Assembly (NCBI GenBank): GCA_026710945.1
Contig: JAPOQA010000007.1
Coordinates: 1 to 64,000, forward strand
Direction: 5' to 3'
Origin: Chloroflexota bacterium
GTDB taxonomy: Bacteria > Chloroflexota > UBA11872 > VXOZ01
DNA length: 64,000 nucleotides
Positions 25,176 through 34,421 of this stretch are shown here, piece by piece. Position 1 is the first letter of the stretch. Each line of letters starts with the position of its first letter. The translations under genes and the position numbers were made by a program. Under the pieces are notes generated by a model, which searched no databases, was not told the DNA's origin, and saw nothing but the letters and a program-made list of their open reading frames with translations.

Positions 25176-25367
25176 TACTCTTGACCTCCCGTGGTCTCCG
25201 TTAACTGTGCCAATCTGCCAATTGACACACTCAAACTACATCACATTTGGTCTCCTGCGGGCGCTTGCTTGGTCACTCAATCCACCTCCTTTCTCAAAAC
25301 TCTGCCCGCTCGATGCACTGACCTAGAATTCGCTTTCGATTCCTTTACGCGGCCAAATTGGTGCTAA

Positions 25368-26546
25368 CTAAAGTGTTGAAATAGAGTATGCGTGGTGCGG
25401 CACAATCCGTCGTTCCTGGATGAAGCGCGCCGGATTGAACATCTCGATATCGAAGACCGAACTGCTACCTGTAAGCAATTGCTCAGCCAGCATCTGACTG
25501 AAGACGGGACTAAGTTTGAAACCATGGCCGCTGAGCCCAACGGCAAGGTGCAGGCCCGGCGCGTCAGGCACGGCGCCGAGCAACGGCTGCAGGTCCGGCG
25601 AACAGTCGTACAGGCCGGACGTGGCGCTGTTGACGGCGGGCGCACCTTGATTGGGGAACCGCCGTCGATACCGCTCAGCGAGAGTCTGGAGCATTTCAGG
25701 TCGCGCGGCGGGCCACGCATTGACGTTCGGATCTTCATCCCCGTCATACGGCGCGGTCTTGCCGACCATTGTGTGACCGTCCTCCCGGGGGCGGTAGTAG
25801 CTCCCTTGTACGCGATCGGAAATGATTGGATGTGGTTTGCCAAAGTGATTCGCCCGCTGCATGAATGCCACCCCATGCCGTATCGGCGTGAGAGGGAGCT
25901 CGATACCAAGGGGCGCTACCAAGCCGCGTGCGGAGAAACCGTTGGCGACCACGACCGAGCGTGTCGCAATCTGGCCGGTGTTGGTCTCGACACCTGCAAT
26001 GCCGCTTGCATCCGCCAAGAACCCCTCTGCTCCCACGCCAATGCGGAGGTCGGCGCCGTGCCGACGGGCAGCATCCGCAAAACTGAGGGTGGTGCGAACC
26101 GGGTCGGCATACCCGGATTCCGGTTCCCAGGCGGCGGCGCCAATGCCGAATAACGCCAGGCGCGGCTCCACGTCTCGAATTTCGTCCGGCGAGAGTATGT
26201 AGGCATTGATGCCAAGATCGCGGTGCATAGCGACGTTTGCGGCAACCGTCTCGACATCGTCCGAACCCAGCAACGCGAGAAAGCCGGCTTGCCGAAAGCC
26301 AGCATCGCCGCCGACTTCGTCGTCGAAGTTCTCAAAAACCTTCCGCGCGCGCAGAGCCATGCGTGCGAGAGTCTCATGGGTATAATGCGTGCGGACGATC
26401 CCCGCGGTGACGCCGGTGGCCTGGGCAGCAAGGCCGTGCTTTTCCAGCAAGACCACCCGGCCGGCGCCCATCTTTGCCAGTTGCCAGGCAATACTGGTAC
26501 CAGTGCTCCCGCCCCCAACTACGACGACATCGGCAGTCTCCGCCAT
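25368..26546 (-). CDS. FAD-dependent amine/amino-acid oxidase (DAO, sarcosine-oxidase-like)
   Basis: About 392 aa from ATG 26546, preceded by GAGGACGC; ATG 26558 is an alternative. The N-terminal dinucleotide fold is ADVVVVGGGSTGTSIAWQL, followed by ARMALRARKVFENF and typical DAO-family beta segments, and it ends with GLYDCSPDLQPLLG and GLSGHGFKLSP. The family includes sarcosine oxidase, glycine oxidase and D-amino acid dehydrogenases; no covalent-FAD Cys could be placed with confidence. It is encoded 76 bp after hyuA on the same strand. Since HyuAB can open N-methylhydantoin, a sarcosine-type substrate is a reasonable guess. Confidence 0.85.
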   Translation of the reverse strand: MAETADVVVVGGGSTGTSIAWQLAKMGAGRVVLLEKHGLAAQATGVTAGIVRTHYTHETLARMALRARKVFENFDDEVGGDAGFRQAGFLALLGSDDVETVAANVAMHRDLGINAYILSPDEIRDVEPRLALFGIGAAAWEPESGYADPVRTTLSFADAARRHGADLRIGVGAEGFLADASGIAGVETNTGQIATRSVVVANGFSARGLVAPLGIELPLTPIRHGVAFMQRANHFGKPHPIISDRVQGSYYRPREDGHTMVGKTAPYDGDEDPNVNAWPAARPEMLQTLAERYRRRFPNQGAPAVNSATSGLYDCSPDLQPLLGAVPDAPGLHLAVGLSGHGFKLSPVFSQMLAEQLLTGSSSVFDIEMFNPARFIQERRIVPHHAYSISTL

Positions 26547-26622
26547 GAGCGTCCTCATTTACTACTGGAGATTTGATGAATGCACCGACAATACCTAGCG
26601 TGTACTCTTTTTCAGCTTCCTG

Positions 26623-28728
26623 TCAGCTTACGTGGGTCACTAGTAGTGTACCGTATTGATCGACCACTGCGTAGTATTTAGGATGAATTACGGTCGTAGA
26701 ATCGTACTCCTCTATGATTGCGGGGCCGGGAATCTCGATTCCTGCGTTGAGCAGGTAGCGATCAAAGATTGGGCAGTCCACGAAGTCATTCGCTTCACCG
26801 AAGAAGACCGGACGGCTGCCAAGCCGGGCAGCCTGTACCGCATGCATACCTGGATCCTTAGCAAGCAGCGGCGGCTTGACGATGGTGCCAAGTGCGGTCA
26901 GTCGCAGGTTCACTGTCTCCACCGGCTCGCCGGGAACGCTATGGCCGTAAACGCGGTTGTGCTCTGCATGGAAGTCATCCAGGAGATCGGTAACGGCGAA
27001 GTCGGCGGCATCGCCATCGGAACAAGGTAGCGTGAGCTCGTAGCTTTGGCCGACGTAGCGTAAGTCCACCTGCTGCGCGAAAGCCATATCGGCCGGAGCT
27101 ACGCCTGCGGCGGTAAGAGCCTCCGTGCCCTGGTTGCGGAGGTCTGCGAATACTCCCGCCACCCTCCCTGGTTGGAGACGGTCAACTCGCTCAATGAGTG
27201 TCGTGGCATAGTCATAGGTTATGTCCGTGACCAGGAGACCCAGCGCCGAGGCTGTGCCCGGACTGGTGGGTATAACGGTGACGGGGATGTTCATTTCGTG
27301 CGCCAAGCGGTTGGCGTGCAGCGGTCCGGCCCCGCCAAAGGCAGTAAGCGCAAAGTCTCGCGGATCATGGCCGCGTTGCACCGAGACGAGACGCAGCGCG
27401 TTGATCATCGCCACGTTGGCGATTTCGACGATGCTGTGGGCGGCTTTCACCACGTTCAAGCCTAGCGGGTTGGCAATGCGTTCCTCGATTGCCGCATGCG
27501 CAAGCGCGCTATCCAGCTTGAGGTCGCCGCCAAGCAAGTAGCCGGGATTGAGACGGCCCAAAACGAGGTTGGCATCGGTTACTGTCGGCTCGCCGCCGCC
27601 GCGACCGTAGCAGGCGGGTCCGGGATCGGCGCCCGCGCTTTGGGGCCCTACCCGCAACACGCCACCAGAATCAATCCAAGCGATAGAGCCGCCGCCGGCG
27701 CCGATTTCCACCAGATCGATCACTGGCGTGCGGATAGGGTACCCTCCGGCGCGAAAGCCGCCGCTCCCCGGCTGGGCCACTGAGCCAACCTCATAGTCTT
27801 TGGTTATGCGCGGCGTGCCGTCTTGGACGAGACCCACCTTGGCGGTGGTGCCGCCCATATCGAAAGAGATGACATTTCTGTAATCCAATGCCTCACCCAG
27901 GTGTGCCGCCGTGATTACGCCCGCAGCCGGGCCGGACTCCACCATGAAGACTGGTCTGCGGCGCGCGTCGGCAAATGTCATGAGCCCGCCGCTGCTTTGC
28001 ATCACCAAGAGTTCTGACTGAATGCCTTGCGCGCGCAGTTGCTCCTCGATGTTTTCAAGGTAGCGCGAGACGATAGGACGTAGCGCAGCATTGATGACCG
28101 TAGTGCTGGCGCGAAAGTACTCCCTGATTTCCGGCGCTACGTCGGAGGAAAGGGAGATGGCAATGTCCGGTGCGAGGTCTCGCAGTAATTCACCGACGCG
28201 CTGTTCATGTTGCGAGTTTAGGTAGGAATGCAAGAAGCAGACGGCTATGGACTCTACCGCCGCTTCCTTGACGATGGCTGCGATGTGCGGAATGGCGTCT
28301 TCGTCCAATGGCGTGATGACGGCGCCGTTAGCGTCCAGGCGCTCGCGCACACCATAGCATCGATCGCGCGGCACGAGGGGTGTGGGTTTCTCAAATTGCG
28401 TGTCATAGAGCGAGGGGCGAATCTGGCGGGCAATCTCCAGGATGTCGCGAAAGCCCTCGGTCGTGATAAGCACAGTGGGCGCGACTTTGCCCTCGATGAT
28501 GGCATTCGTCGCCACGGTGGTCGCGTGGACGACGTAGCGCAGAGACGCGGGAGCCAACTTGGAATCTTCCAGAATGCGCCGGGTCGCGGAGAGAAAGCCC
28601 TGCGCCGGGTCGGTTGGGGTCGAGGAAACTTTGGCGTTCCAAAGACGGCCGGTGCTCTCATCCATCAATGCGGCGTCGGTGAACGTACCACCAATGTCAA
28701 CGCCGAGCCGAAATTTTGCCGCACTCAC
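26623..28728 (-). CDS. hyuA: hydantoinase/oxoprolinase A subunit
   Basis: The protein is 701 aa with an ASKHA-type ATPase fold: RLGVDIGGTFTDAAL (7-21), VISFDMGGTTAKVGL (about 288-302) and GAGGGSIAW. With HyuB it uses ATP to open 5-membered cyclic amides such as N-methylhydantoin or 5-oxoproline (acetone carboxylase relatives share the fold). The GTG start at 28728 overlaps the hyuB stop by 4 nt (GTGA), so the two are coupled. Full length and intact. Whether the substrate is oxoproline or an N-methylhydantoin is not decidable from motifs, but the adjacent DAO-type oxidase favours a product oxidised further, such as sarcosine. Confidence 0.92.
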   Translation of the reverse strand: MSAAKFRLGVDIGGTFTDAALMDESTGRLWNAKVSSTPTDPAQGFLSATRRILEDSKLAPASLRYVVHATTVATNAIIEGKVAPTVLITTEGFRDILEIARQIRPSLYDTQFEKPTPLVPRDRCYGVRERLDANGAVITPLDEDAIPHIAAIVKEAAVESIAVCFLHSYLNSQHEQRVGELLRDLAPDIAISLSSDVAPEIREYFRASTTVINAALRPIVSRYLENIEEQLRAQGIQSELLVMQSSGGLMTFADARRRPVFMVESGPAAGVITAAHLGEALDYRNVISFDMGGTTAKVGLVQDGTPRITKDYEVGSVAQPGSGGFRAGGYPIRTPVIDLVEIGAGGGSIAWIDSGGVLRVGPQSAGADPGPACYGRGGGEPTVTDANLVLGRLNPGYLLGGDLKLDSALAHAAIEERIANPLGLNVVKAAHSIVEIANVAMINALRLVSVQRGHDPRDFALTAFGGAGPLHANRLAHEMNIPVTVIPTSPGTASALGLLVTDITYDYATTLIERVDRLQPGRVAGVFADLRNQGTEALTAAGVAPADMAFAQQVDLRYVGQSYELTLPCSDGDAADFAVTDLLDDFHAEHNRVYGHSVPGEPVETVNLRLTALGTIVKPPLLAKDPGMHAVQAARLGSRPVFFGEANDFVDCPIFDRYLLNAGIEIPGPAIIEEYDSTTVIHPKYYAVVDQYGTLLVTHVS

Positions 28729-30500
28729 GCGTCACTCCCCCTCGCACTATGCTCGTCTTGGGGGTTTTCCCCCTGCATGGCCGCGCGCAACGCATCGGTT
28801 GCAATGGTGTCCACCGTCAATTGCTCTGGGTCGATGACTACTCCATAGGCTGCGCTCGCACGCTCGCGGCTGACTTTCCCTTGCCGCACGTCATTGAGCA
28901 CCCGTACCGGATCCCGCTGCCAGGGCGGGCCGTGACCGCCGCCACCGCAGGTCTCATAGCGGATGACTTCACCGGGACGGACGTCAATTGTCGTCTTGGA
29001 GCTCAGATGTTCCGTTGCGCCTTCTCGTTTGTGGAGGTAGAAGGCGGGGCGGCCGGCTTCGCCGCCAAACAGCCCCCAGGGACCCGCCTTGTCTCTATCG
29101 GCAAGCACGGTGAAGGTTACGTCATGATCGGGAAAGACATAGTCGCGGCGCAGGCCCAGTCCGCCGCGAAACTTACCCGGACCTTCTGAGTCGTCTACAA
29201 GCTCATAACGCAAGATGCGCACCGGATAGTAGCGTTCAGTTTCTTCGATCGGGGCGTTTTCAGTGTTTTGGCCGTGGGTTTGCACGGCATCCGGACCGTC
29301 GCTTTGGAATCTGCCGCCGTACCCACCGGCCAGGGTTTCAAGGAAACAGTAGTACTCGCCGTTGCGCGGATCGATGCCGCCGAAACCGGCGTGGCACTGC
29401 ATCGCTTTGCCTCCCGCGGGCGAACGCTCCGGCAGCACGGGCGCCAGCGCCTTGAAGATAACGTCGTTGAGGCGCGCGTGGGTCTCCCAGCCTCCCACCA
29501 CAGGAGCGGGCGGGCGGCAGTTCACAACGGTGCCCTCCGGCGCTTCGATGCGCACCATGCGGTAAAACCCTTGGTTGGGTGGGATGTCGGGGTCCATGAG
29601 GCACTTCAGGTTGTAAGCGCAGGCGGAAAAGGTCTGCGCAAACGTAGAGTTCACCGGTGCGCGGCGTTGCGGGTCGCAGCCGTTGAGGTCGAACAAAACG
29701 CCGTTTTCGTCGATAACTATCTTGGCAACCAGGCGTACGGGCTCATCGGTGTAGCCGTCGTTGTCCACGTAGCCGTCGGCCATGAACTCGCCCTGCGGCA
29801 GCTTGGCGATTTCGGCACGCGTGCGGCGCTCGGCATAGGTCATCAATTCCTGGATGTACTCATTTACCGTGTCGAGTCCGGTCTGCGCGATCAGCTCACG
29901 CAAGCGCCGCGTGCCGGTGGTGTTGGCCGCGATCTGGGCGCGAAAGTCGCCGGCTGTCTCCCGCTTGGAGCGGATTTGGCCGAGGATGAGCCGGAACACG
30001 TCATCAACGATCTCGTCGGCTGCGACAAGCTTGACCGGCGGAATGATGATGCCTTCCTGGTAGACTTCGCGAAACGCGCCGACACTGGCCGGCGCGCCGC
30101 CGCCCACGTCCACGTGATGCGCCATATTCGCTACATAGCCGAAGAGCTCGCCATCACAATACACCGGCGAGATGAGGCTAATGTCGTTCAAATGCACCCC
30201 GCCGAGATAGGGATCGTTGCAGAGAATGGCGTCGCCCGGGTTGAGGTTTTCCGGCCCGTAGGCGCGGATGGCAATCGGCACCAGGTGCACGAGGGAGCCA
30301 AGATGCACTGCTTGGCAAAACGCCTGGGCCACGACGTTCAAGTCGCGGTCAAAGAAGGCGCAGGAGAAGTCGGCGCGGGTCTTGATGTTTGTGGAGTAGG
30401 CGCTGCGCCGGAGCGCGACCGCCATTTCTTCCGTGGCCTCAGTCAACGCATGGCGCACGACTTCGAAGGTAATGGGATCGAATGCGGCTGTGCCGGCCAT
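28725..30500 (-). CDS. hyuB: hydantoinase/oxoprolinase B subunit
   Basis: About 591 aa from ATG 30500, preceded by GGAGGTCACTGCC; an upstream ATG at 30527 is less well placed. Features of the family are DPITFEVVRHAL (8-19), the SAYSTNIKTRADFSCAFFD block, ILCNDPYLGGVHLNDISLI and a Gly-rich GGYGGRFQSDG. It forms the amidohydrolase half of the ATP-dependent HyuAB enzyme. It is the first gene of the minus-strand catabolic cluster. No signal peptide; cytoplasmic. Confidence 0.92.
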   Translation of the reverse strand: MAGTAAFDPITFEVVRHALTEATEEMAVALRRSAYSTNIKTRADFSCAFFDRDLNVVAQAFCQAVHLGSLVHLVPIAIRAYGPENLNPGDAILCNDPYLGGVHLNDISLISPVYCDGELFGYVANMAHHVDVGGGAPASVGAFREVYQEGIIIPPVKLVAADEIVDDVFRLILGQIRSKRETAGDFRAQIAANTTGTRRLRELIAQTGLDTVNEYIQELMTYAERRTRAEIAKLPQGEFMADGYVDNDGYTDEPVRLVAKIVIDENGVLFDLNGCDPQRRAPVNSTFAQTFSACAYNLKCLMDPDIPPNQGFYRMVRIEAPEGTVVNCRPPAPVVGGWETHARLNDVIFKALAPVLPERSPAGGKAMQCHAGFGGIDPRNGEYYCFLETLAGGYGGRFQSDGPDAVQTHGQNTENAPIEETERYYPVRILRYELVDDSEGPGKFRGGLGLRRDYVFPDHDVTFTVLADRDKAGPWGLFGGEAGRPAFYLHKREGATEHLSSKTTIDVRPGEVIRYETCGGGGHGPPWQRDPVRVLNDVRQGKVSRERASAAYGVVIDPEQLTVDTIATDALRAAMQGENPQDEHSARGSDA

Positions 30501-30734
30501 GGCAGTGACCTCCGTGCAGCGGATCAAGACAGTGAGCCAACGTGACCATTTCGCAGACTAGGGCTTAGTATAGCGCGAATACGCCGGCACCGTTTGTGCG
30601 CCGAGAACTAAGTTCGCACTGATAGTGCGCCGAAGATTTCGCTCCCACAGTTGGCGTGCGGAAGACTACGCCCGCATTGTCTGCTCCGGGCAAACCCGAG
30701 AGTAACTGTCGGTTGACATCTCCGGCTCTTGCGC

Positions 30735-32147
30735 TCAGACCGCCGCAGGCTGATCTGCCTCCGGGCCGTAGCCTTCAGGACGGACCAGCAGTTTTTCTCC
30801 ATCGGAAAAGCCGTCCCCGCGCTCTCCCAGGTAGTCTATGAGGCGGTTGCGCCAGAGCGATACACGATCGGCATAGGCCGGATCATTCGCCCTGTCGTGA
30901 AGTTCCTGACGGTCGTTGGCAAGGTCGAAGAACTGTTCTTCACCGCGCACGGGGAACCAGAGGTACTTCTCCTTACCGTCGGTGAGGTACTGCACAGCAT
31001 TGTCCTCGCTGTAGACTGGCGAATGCTCCCCGTGAACGTACTCGCGCCACGGTTCGCCGCGCGCCGCTTTCAGAACGCTCGTGCCGGTCACGGAATCGGG
31101 GATAGGCGTGCCGGTTGCCTCGAGAATCGTCGGCATGACGTCTTGCAGCCCGACCGGATGCTCGAACGTACCGGACGGCACGTCGAGGCTATTCGGATAT
31201 TTGATGACAAATGGAATGCGGGCCGATCCTTCATATGCGTAGCACTTGCGCAGTAAATTGTGGTCGCCCATCATATCGCCGTGGTCCGCCGTGTATACGA
31301 TCATGAGATTGCGGTCCAACGCCCCTTGCACGAGTTCCAGCAAGTAGCCGAGCTGATAGTCGAGGTGGGTGATGCAGCCCATGTACGCTGCCCGCATGCG
31401 CTGCAACTGTTCGTCAGTCAACCGGCCGTACCACGCTTGGCGAGGCAGGCCGGGCTGGGGCACGTTGTACCGCTCAGCCCAATCGCCAACGGGAATCTCC
31501 GGCAGTTGCCGGTTGATGTACATGTCCCAGAAGAATTGCGGTGGGTCATATGGGGAGTGAGGACGGAGTTGCGAGCACCAGACAAAGACGGGTCGCGTAG
31601 GATCGCGCTTTCTGATCTGCTCAATCGTCACGTCTACGGTCCAGTTCGTGCAGTGATAGCGCTCTTCGTATATCCAGGGACGCGCCAGCCAACCATTGGC
31701 ATCCGATCCGACCGTGCGCTCGTGGGCGTACGGGCCAAGCTCTTGGCGGAGCCAGTCCCAATAGTCATCCTCTCCCTCGCGAATTTCGTGAGGGATGACC
31801 GTGTGGAAGCCGTAGAGCTTGCGCCGTGGGTGCATGTTGCGCCAACCGACGTTGATGCAGTGATACCCGGCATCGGCCAGCACCGCCGCCAGGGTGTTTG
31901 GCTCGTGCCACTCTGACGCGGAGTAGCCAATCAGGCCGCAATCGTAGCTGCGCTGACCCCCATGCATAATGCGCCTTGCGCCGGTCGTGGAGGGAATCTC
32001 CGTATACGCGTTGGGAAAGTAAGCCCCGTGCTCGACGAACGCGTCCACATTGGGCGTCTCAATCACCGGATGGCCGGCAATGCCGAGGTGGTCGCCCCGT
32101 TGCTGGTCGGTGGTATAGAGGATGATATTCGGTCGTTGGTCTTTCAT
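30735..32147 (-). CDS. sulfatase-superfamily hydrolase with Thr at the nucleophile site
   Basis: About 470 aa from ATG 32147 (GGAAAGGAA upstream), alkaline-phosphatase superfamily. The metal motif TTDQQRGDH is at 12-20 and the second metal region ADHGDMMGDHN further on. The usual C/S-x-P-x-R formylglycine signature is replaced by Thr54-Thr-Gly-Ala-Arg58, so no Cys or Ser can be turned into formylglycine. Threonine nucleophiles occur in related phosphodiesterases and phosphatases of this superfamily, so it may be a phosphoester hydrolase rather than a sulfatase. No anaerobic sulfatase-maturing enzyme or export signal is seen nearby. The substrate is unknown. Confidence 0.8.
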   Translation of the reverse strand: MKDQRPNIILYTTDQQRGDHLGIAGHPVIETPNVDAFVEHGAYFPNAYTEIPSTTGARRIMHGGQRSYDCGLIGYSASEWHEPNTLAAVLADAGYHCINVGWRNMHPRRKLYGFHTVIPHEIREGEDDYWDWLRQELGPYAHERTVGSDANGWLARPWIYEERYHCTNWTVDVTIEQIRKRDPTRPVFVWCSQLRPHSPYDPPQFFWDMYINRQLPEIPVGDWAERYNVPQPGLPRQAWYGRLTDEQLQRMRAAYMGCITHLDYQLGYLLELVQGALDRNLMIVYTADHGDMMGDHNLLRKCYAYEGSARIPFVIKYPNSLDVPSGTFEHPVGLQDVMPTILEATGTPIPDSVTGTSVLKAARGEPWREYVHGEHSPVYSEDNAVQYLTDGKEKYLWFPVRGEEQFFDLANDRQELHDRANDPAYADRVSLWRNRLIDYLGERGDGFSDGEKLLVRPEGYGPEADQPAAV

Positions 32148-32411
32148 GCGATGTTCCTTTCCCCTTTTTCCAATGACGGATACCGGTGTAGCCAACTGCC
32201 TCAACTATAGGGCAAATTGGGCGATGCGTTGCTTGCTGGCGGGATCATCTGCTGCTGTCGTTCTTGCGCGGCTCTAGTATTGAAACTCAACACTAATTGT
32301 CGGGCCGTCGCAGCGGGGGCATATGTAAGAGTGCGCAGATCGCGCCTGACTCAGCTGAATCGTCGTCTTCCGGTCGCGCGCCACTGAGCCGACAGTGCTG
32401 CCGGCCAACTC

Positions 32412-32864
32412 TTAGCTTGTAATCCAGCGATCGCCATCCCGTGTGTAGTCCACCAATTCATCCTGTTGGAAGAAGAGATTGACCTCTTTATCCGCAGTGT
32501 CGGGGGCATCGGAGGCATGAATCAGATTCATCGTGAGGTCAAGGGCAAAGTCGCCCCGAATTGAACCCGGCTCGGCCTCGGTAAACCGCGTGGCTCCTAC
32601 CAGACTCCGCACCACCGCAATCGCCTCGGGACCCTCTATCACGGCGCAAACTACGGGGGCGGCGGTAATGAATTCAATCAGGTCGGCAAAGAACGGCTTC
32701 TCTTGGTGTACGGCATAGTGGACTTCGGCAAGAGATCTATCGACCGACATAAGCTTCAGTCCGACGAGCTTGAGGCCGCGCTGTTCGAAGCGGCCCAGGA
32801 TCTCCCCGACGAGCCCGCGTTGGACGCCATCCGGCTTAATAATTACAAGGGTTCGTTGCGCCAC
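32412..32864 (-). CDS. ndk: nucleoside diphosphate kinase
   Basis: The protein is 150 aa and moves the gamma phosphate between nucleoside triphosphates and diphosphates through a phosphohistidine. TLVIIKPDGVQRGLVGEI opens the protein, and His116 in NLIHASDAP is the phosphorylated residue. Length fits the family. The start is a GTG at 32864 with AAAGGAGATG upstream. It follows the heptose genes on the same strand, though it is probably a general housekeeping gene. Confidence 0.96.
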   Translation of the reverse strand: MAQRTLVIIKPDGVQRGLVGEILGRFEQRGLKLVGLKLMSVDRSLAEVHYAVHQEKPFFADLIEFITAAPVVCAVIEGPEAIAVVRSLVGATRFTEAEPGSIRGDFALDLTMNLIHASDAPDTADKEVNLFFQQDELVDYTRDGDRWITS

Positions 32865-32903
32865 GATTCGTTCATCTCCTTTTTCTGTGGTGGGTCTTAT
32901 TCG

Positions 32904-33389
32904 CTACGCTTCTTCATTGGCAATGATACGCTGCAGGAGGTCGGTCGTGCTGTACCCTGCAGTGAACGGCAGAATTCGCACGCTGCCGCCATACTCTCTG
33001 ACCGTGGCGGCTTCGACCGGCTCGGAACGCGTGTAGTCTCCGCCTTTGACATAAATGTCGGGTTGCTGCTTGCTTAGCAAGCGTTCCGCCGTATCGTCGT
33101 CGAAGACGATCACCCAATCCACACACGCCAGCGCCGCAAGTAGACGAGACCTGTCTCGGGCACGAGTGATGGGACGTGTCGGCCCTTTGAGCGCGCGCAC
33201 GGATCGATCACTATTGACAGCGACGACGAGTGCATCGCCAAGGGCTCGCGCGCGCTCCAGGTAGGCGACGTGGCCCGCGTGGAGCAGGTCGAAACAGCCA
33301 TTGGTAAAGACGACAACCTTCCCTTGTTGCCGGAGGGCGTCGACCTGGCGCTGCAGCTCTGATTCGGAAAGGATCTTTGCTGCTGTCAC
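32904..33389 (-). CDS. rfaE2: heptose 1-phosphate adenylyltransferase (RfaE2-type)
   Basis: The protein is 161 aa, a nucleotidyltransferase with VFTNGCFDLLHAGHVAYLERAR (HxGH motif), VAVNSDRSVRALKG and KGGDYTRSEPVEA segments. It activates D-glycero-beta-D-manno-heptose 1-phosphate to ADP-heptose. In many bacteria it is fused to the kinase as HldE; here it is a separate protein whose GTG start overlaps the kinase stop by 4 nt. Such split forms are known. gmhA, gmhB and hldD are not in the window. Confidence 0.9.
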   Translation of the reverse strand: MTAAKILSESELQRQVDALRQQGKVVVFTNGCFDLLHAGHVAYLERARALGDALVVAVNSDRSVRALKGPTRPITRARDRSRLLAALACVDWVIVFDDDTAERLLSKQQPDIYVKGGDYTRSEPVEAATVREYGGSVRILPFTAGYSTTDLLQRIIANEEA

Positions 33390-34399
33390 GTGCCCGGGCC
33401 TTCCACAGATGCCAGCACCGCCAGAATTTCAGCATGGGTAGGTATCGCCGCGCCGAGCTTGCGCACCACGATGCTTGCTGCTGCTGCTGCCAGCATAGCA
33501 GCGCGAGTAGGCGGCAAACCAGCCAGCAGCGCCAGCGTGAGCACCGCTGAGACCGTATCGCCTGCACCCGTGGGATCGATCACCCGGTCCTCGCCCAGGG
33601 CCGGTATGTGACAGGGGGCCGTACTCTCGGTGAAGAGCGACATGCCCTCATTGCCGCGAGTTACAAGCAGCACACTTGTCTCGAGTAACTGGAGTAGGTC
33701 GGCTCCCGCCTCTTCCAATTCCGCAATTGACTGAAGCGCTCGTCCCAGCGTGAACTCCACTTCCGGTTGGTTTGGCGTGAATGTGTGGGCTCCGGGGAAG
33801 CGCGTGAGGTTGCCGTGTGAGTCCACGGTCACCGGCTTGCCCTCTGCGCGGGCAAGGCTTAGGACTGCCTCGATAACGGCATCGTCGATCATACTTATTT
33901 CGTAGTCGGCCACGACAATAGCGTCGACTTGAGCAATGCGGTCCCGCAGCCCCGAAATAATCCGCTGGCACAGGTCTGACGAGACGGCGTCTCTCTCGAC
34001 GCGATCAATGCGGCAGACCTGCTGCTGCACGGGTTGCTGGTCACCGCCGGCCCAAATGCGGGTCTTGGTTGAAGTTAGGCGATCCTCTGCGGCAAGAAGC
34101 TGACTACAGTGAATGCCGTCATTCTCCAGCAAATGTCGGAGATCGCGCCCTACGTGGTCGCTCCCGATTACGCCCGACACCCAAACTTCCGCACCGAGCG
34201 CGCGGGCATTGCGAGCAACGTTCGTTGCCCCTCCGGGAACGAGCTTTCGGTCTACATAATGCAGGACCGGCAACGGCGCTTCGCGCGACATGCCGCTTGC
34301 GCGCGTAAAGATGTGCTCGTCGGCTACCATGTCGCCAATTACGAGAATCCGCTGGGTTGCAAAGCGCTCCAGGGCGTCTTGCCATTGAGGTGTTGTCAT
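33386..34399 (-). CDS. rfaE1: heptose 7-phosphate kinase (RfaE1-type, PfkB family)
   Basis: About 337 aa from ATG 34399, supported by GGAGG 7 nt before it; an upstream frame overlaps the ribokinase gene and is not coding. RILVIGDMVADEHIF, the substrate-binding LVPGGATNVARNARALGAEV and the late DPTGAGDTVSAVLTLALLAG motif, with catalytic Asp, mark a PfkB kinase. The RfaE1-like inserts (GGDQQPVQQQVCRID) set it apart from ribokinase. It phosphorylates heptose 7-phosphate at O1. Paired and coupled with rfaE2, it implies ADP-heptose synthesis for a surface glycan. Confidence 0.88.
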   Translation of the reverse strand: MTTPQWQDALERFATQRILVIGDMVADEHIFTRASGMSREAPLPVLHYVDRKLVPGGATNVARNARALGAEVWVSGVIGSDHVGRDLRHLLENDGIHCSQLLAAEDRLTSTKTRIWAGGDQQPVQQQVCRIDRVERDAVSSDLCQRIISGLRDRIAQVDAIVVADYEISMIDDAVIEAVLSLARAEGKPVTVDSHGNLTRFPGAHTFTPNQPEVEFTLGRALQSIAELEEAGADLLQLLETSVLLVTRGNEGMSLFTESTAPCHIPALGEDRVIDPTGAGDTVSAVLTLALLAGLPPTRAAMLAAAAASIVVRKLGAAIPTHAEILAVLASVEGPGT

Positions 34400-34421
34400 C
34401 GGAGCGCCTCCAGTGGAACGT

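Noticed and set aside
29268-30545. 425-codon plus-strand frame opposite hyuB
   Set aside because: A GC-rich antisense shadow; the minus strand carries all HyuB motifs.
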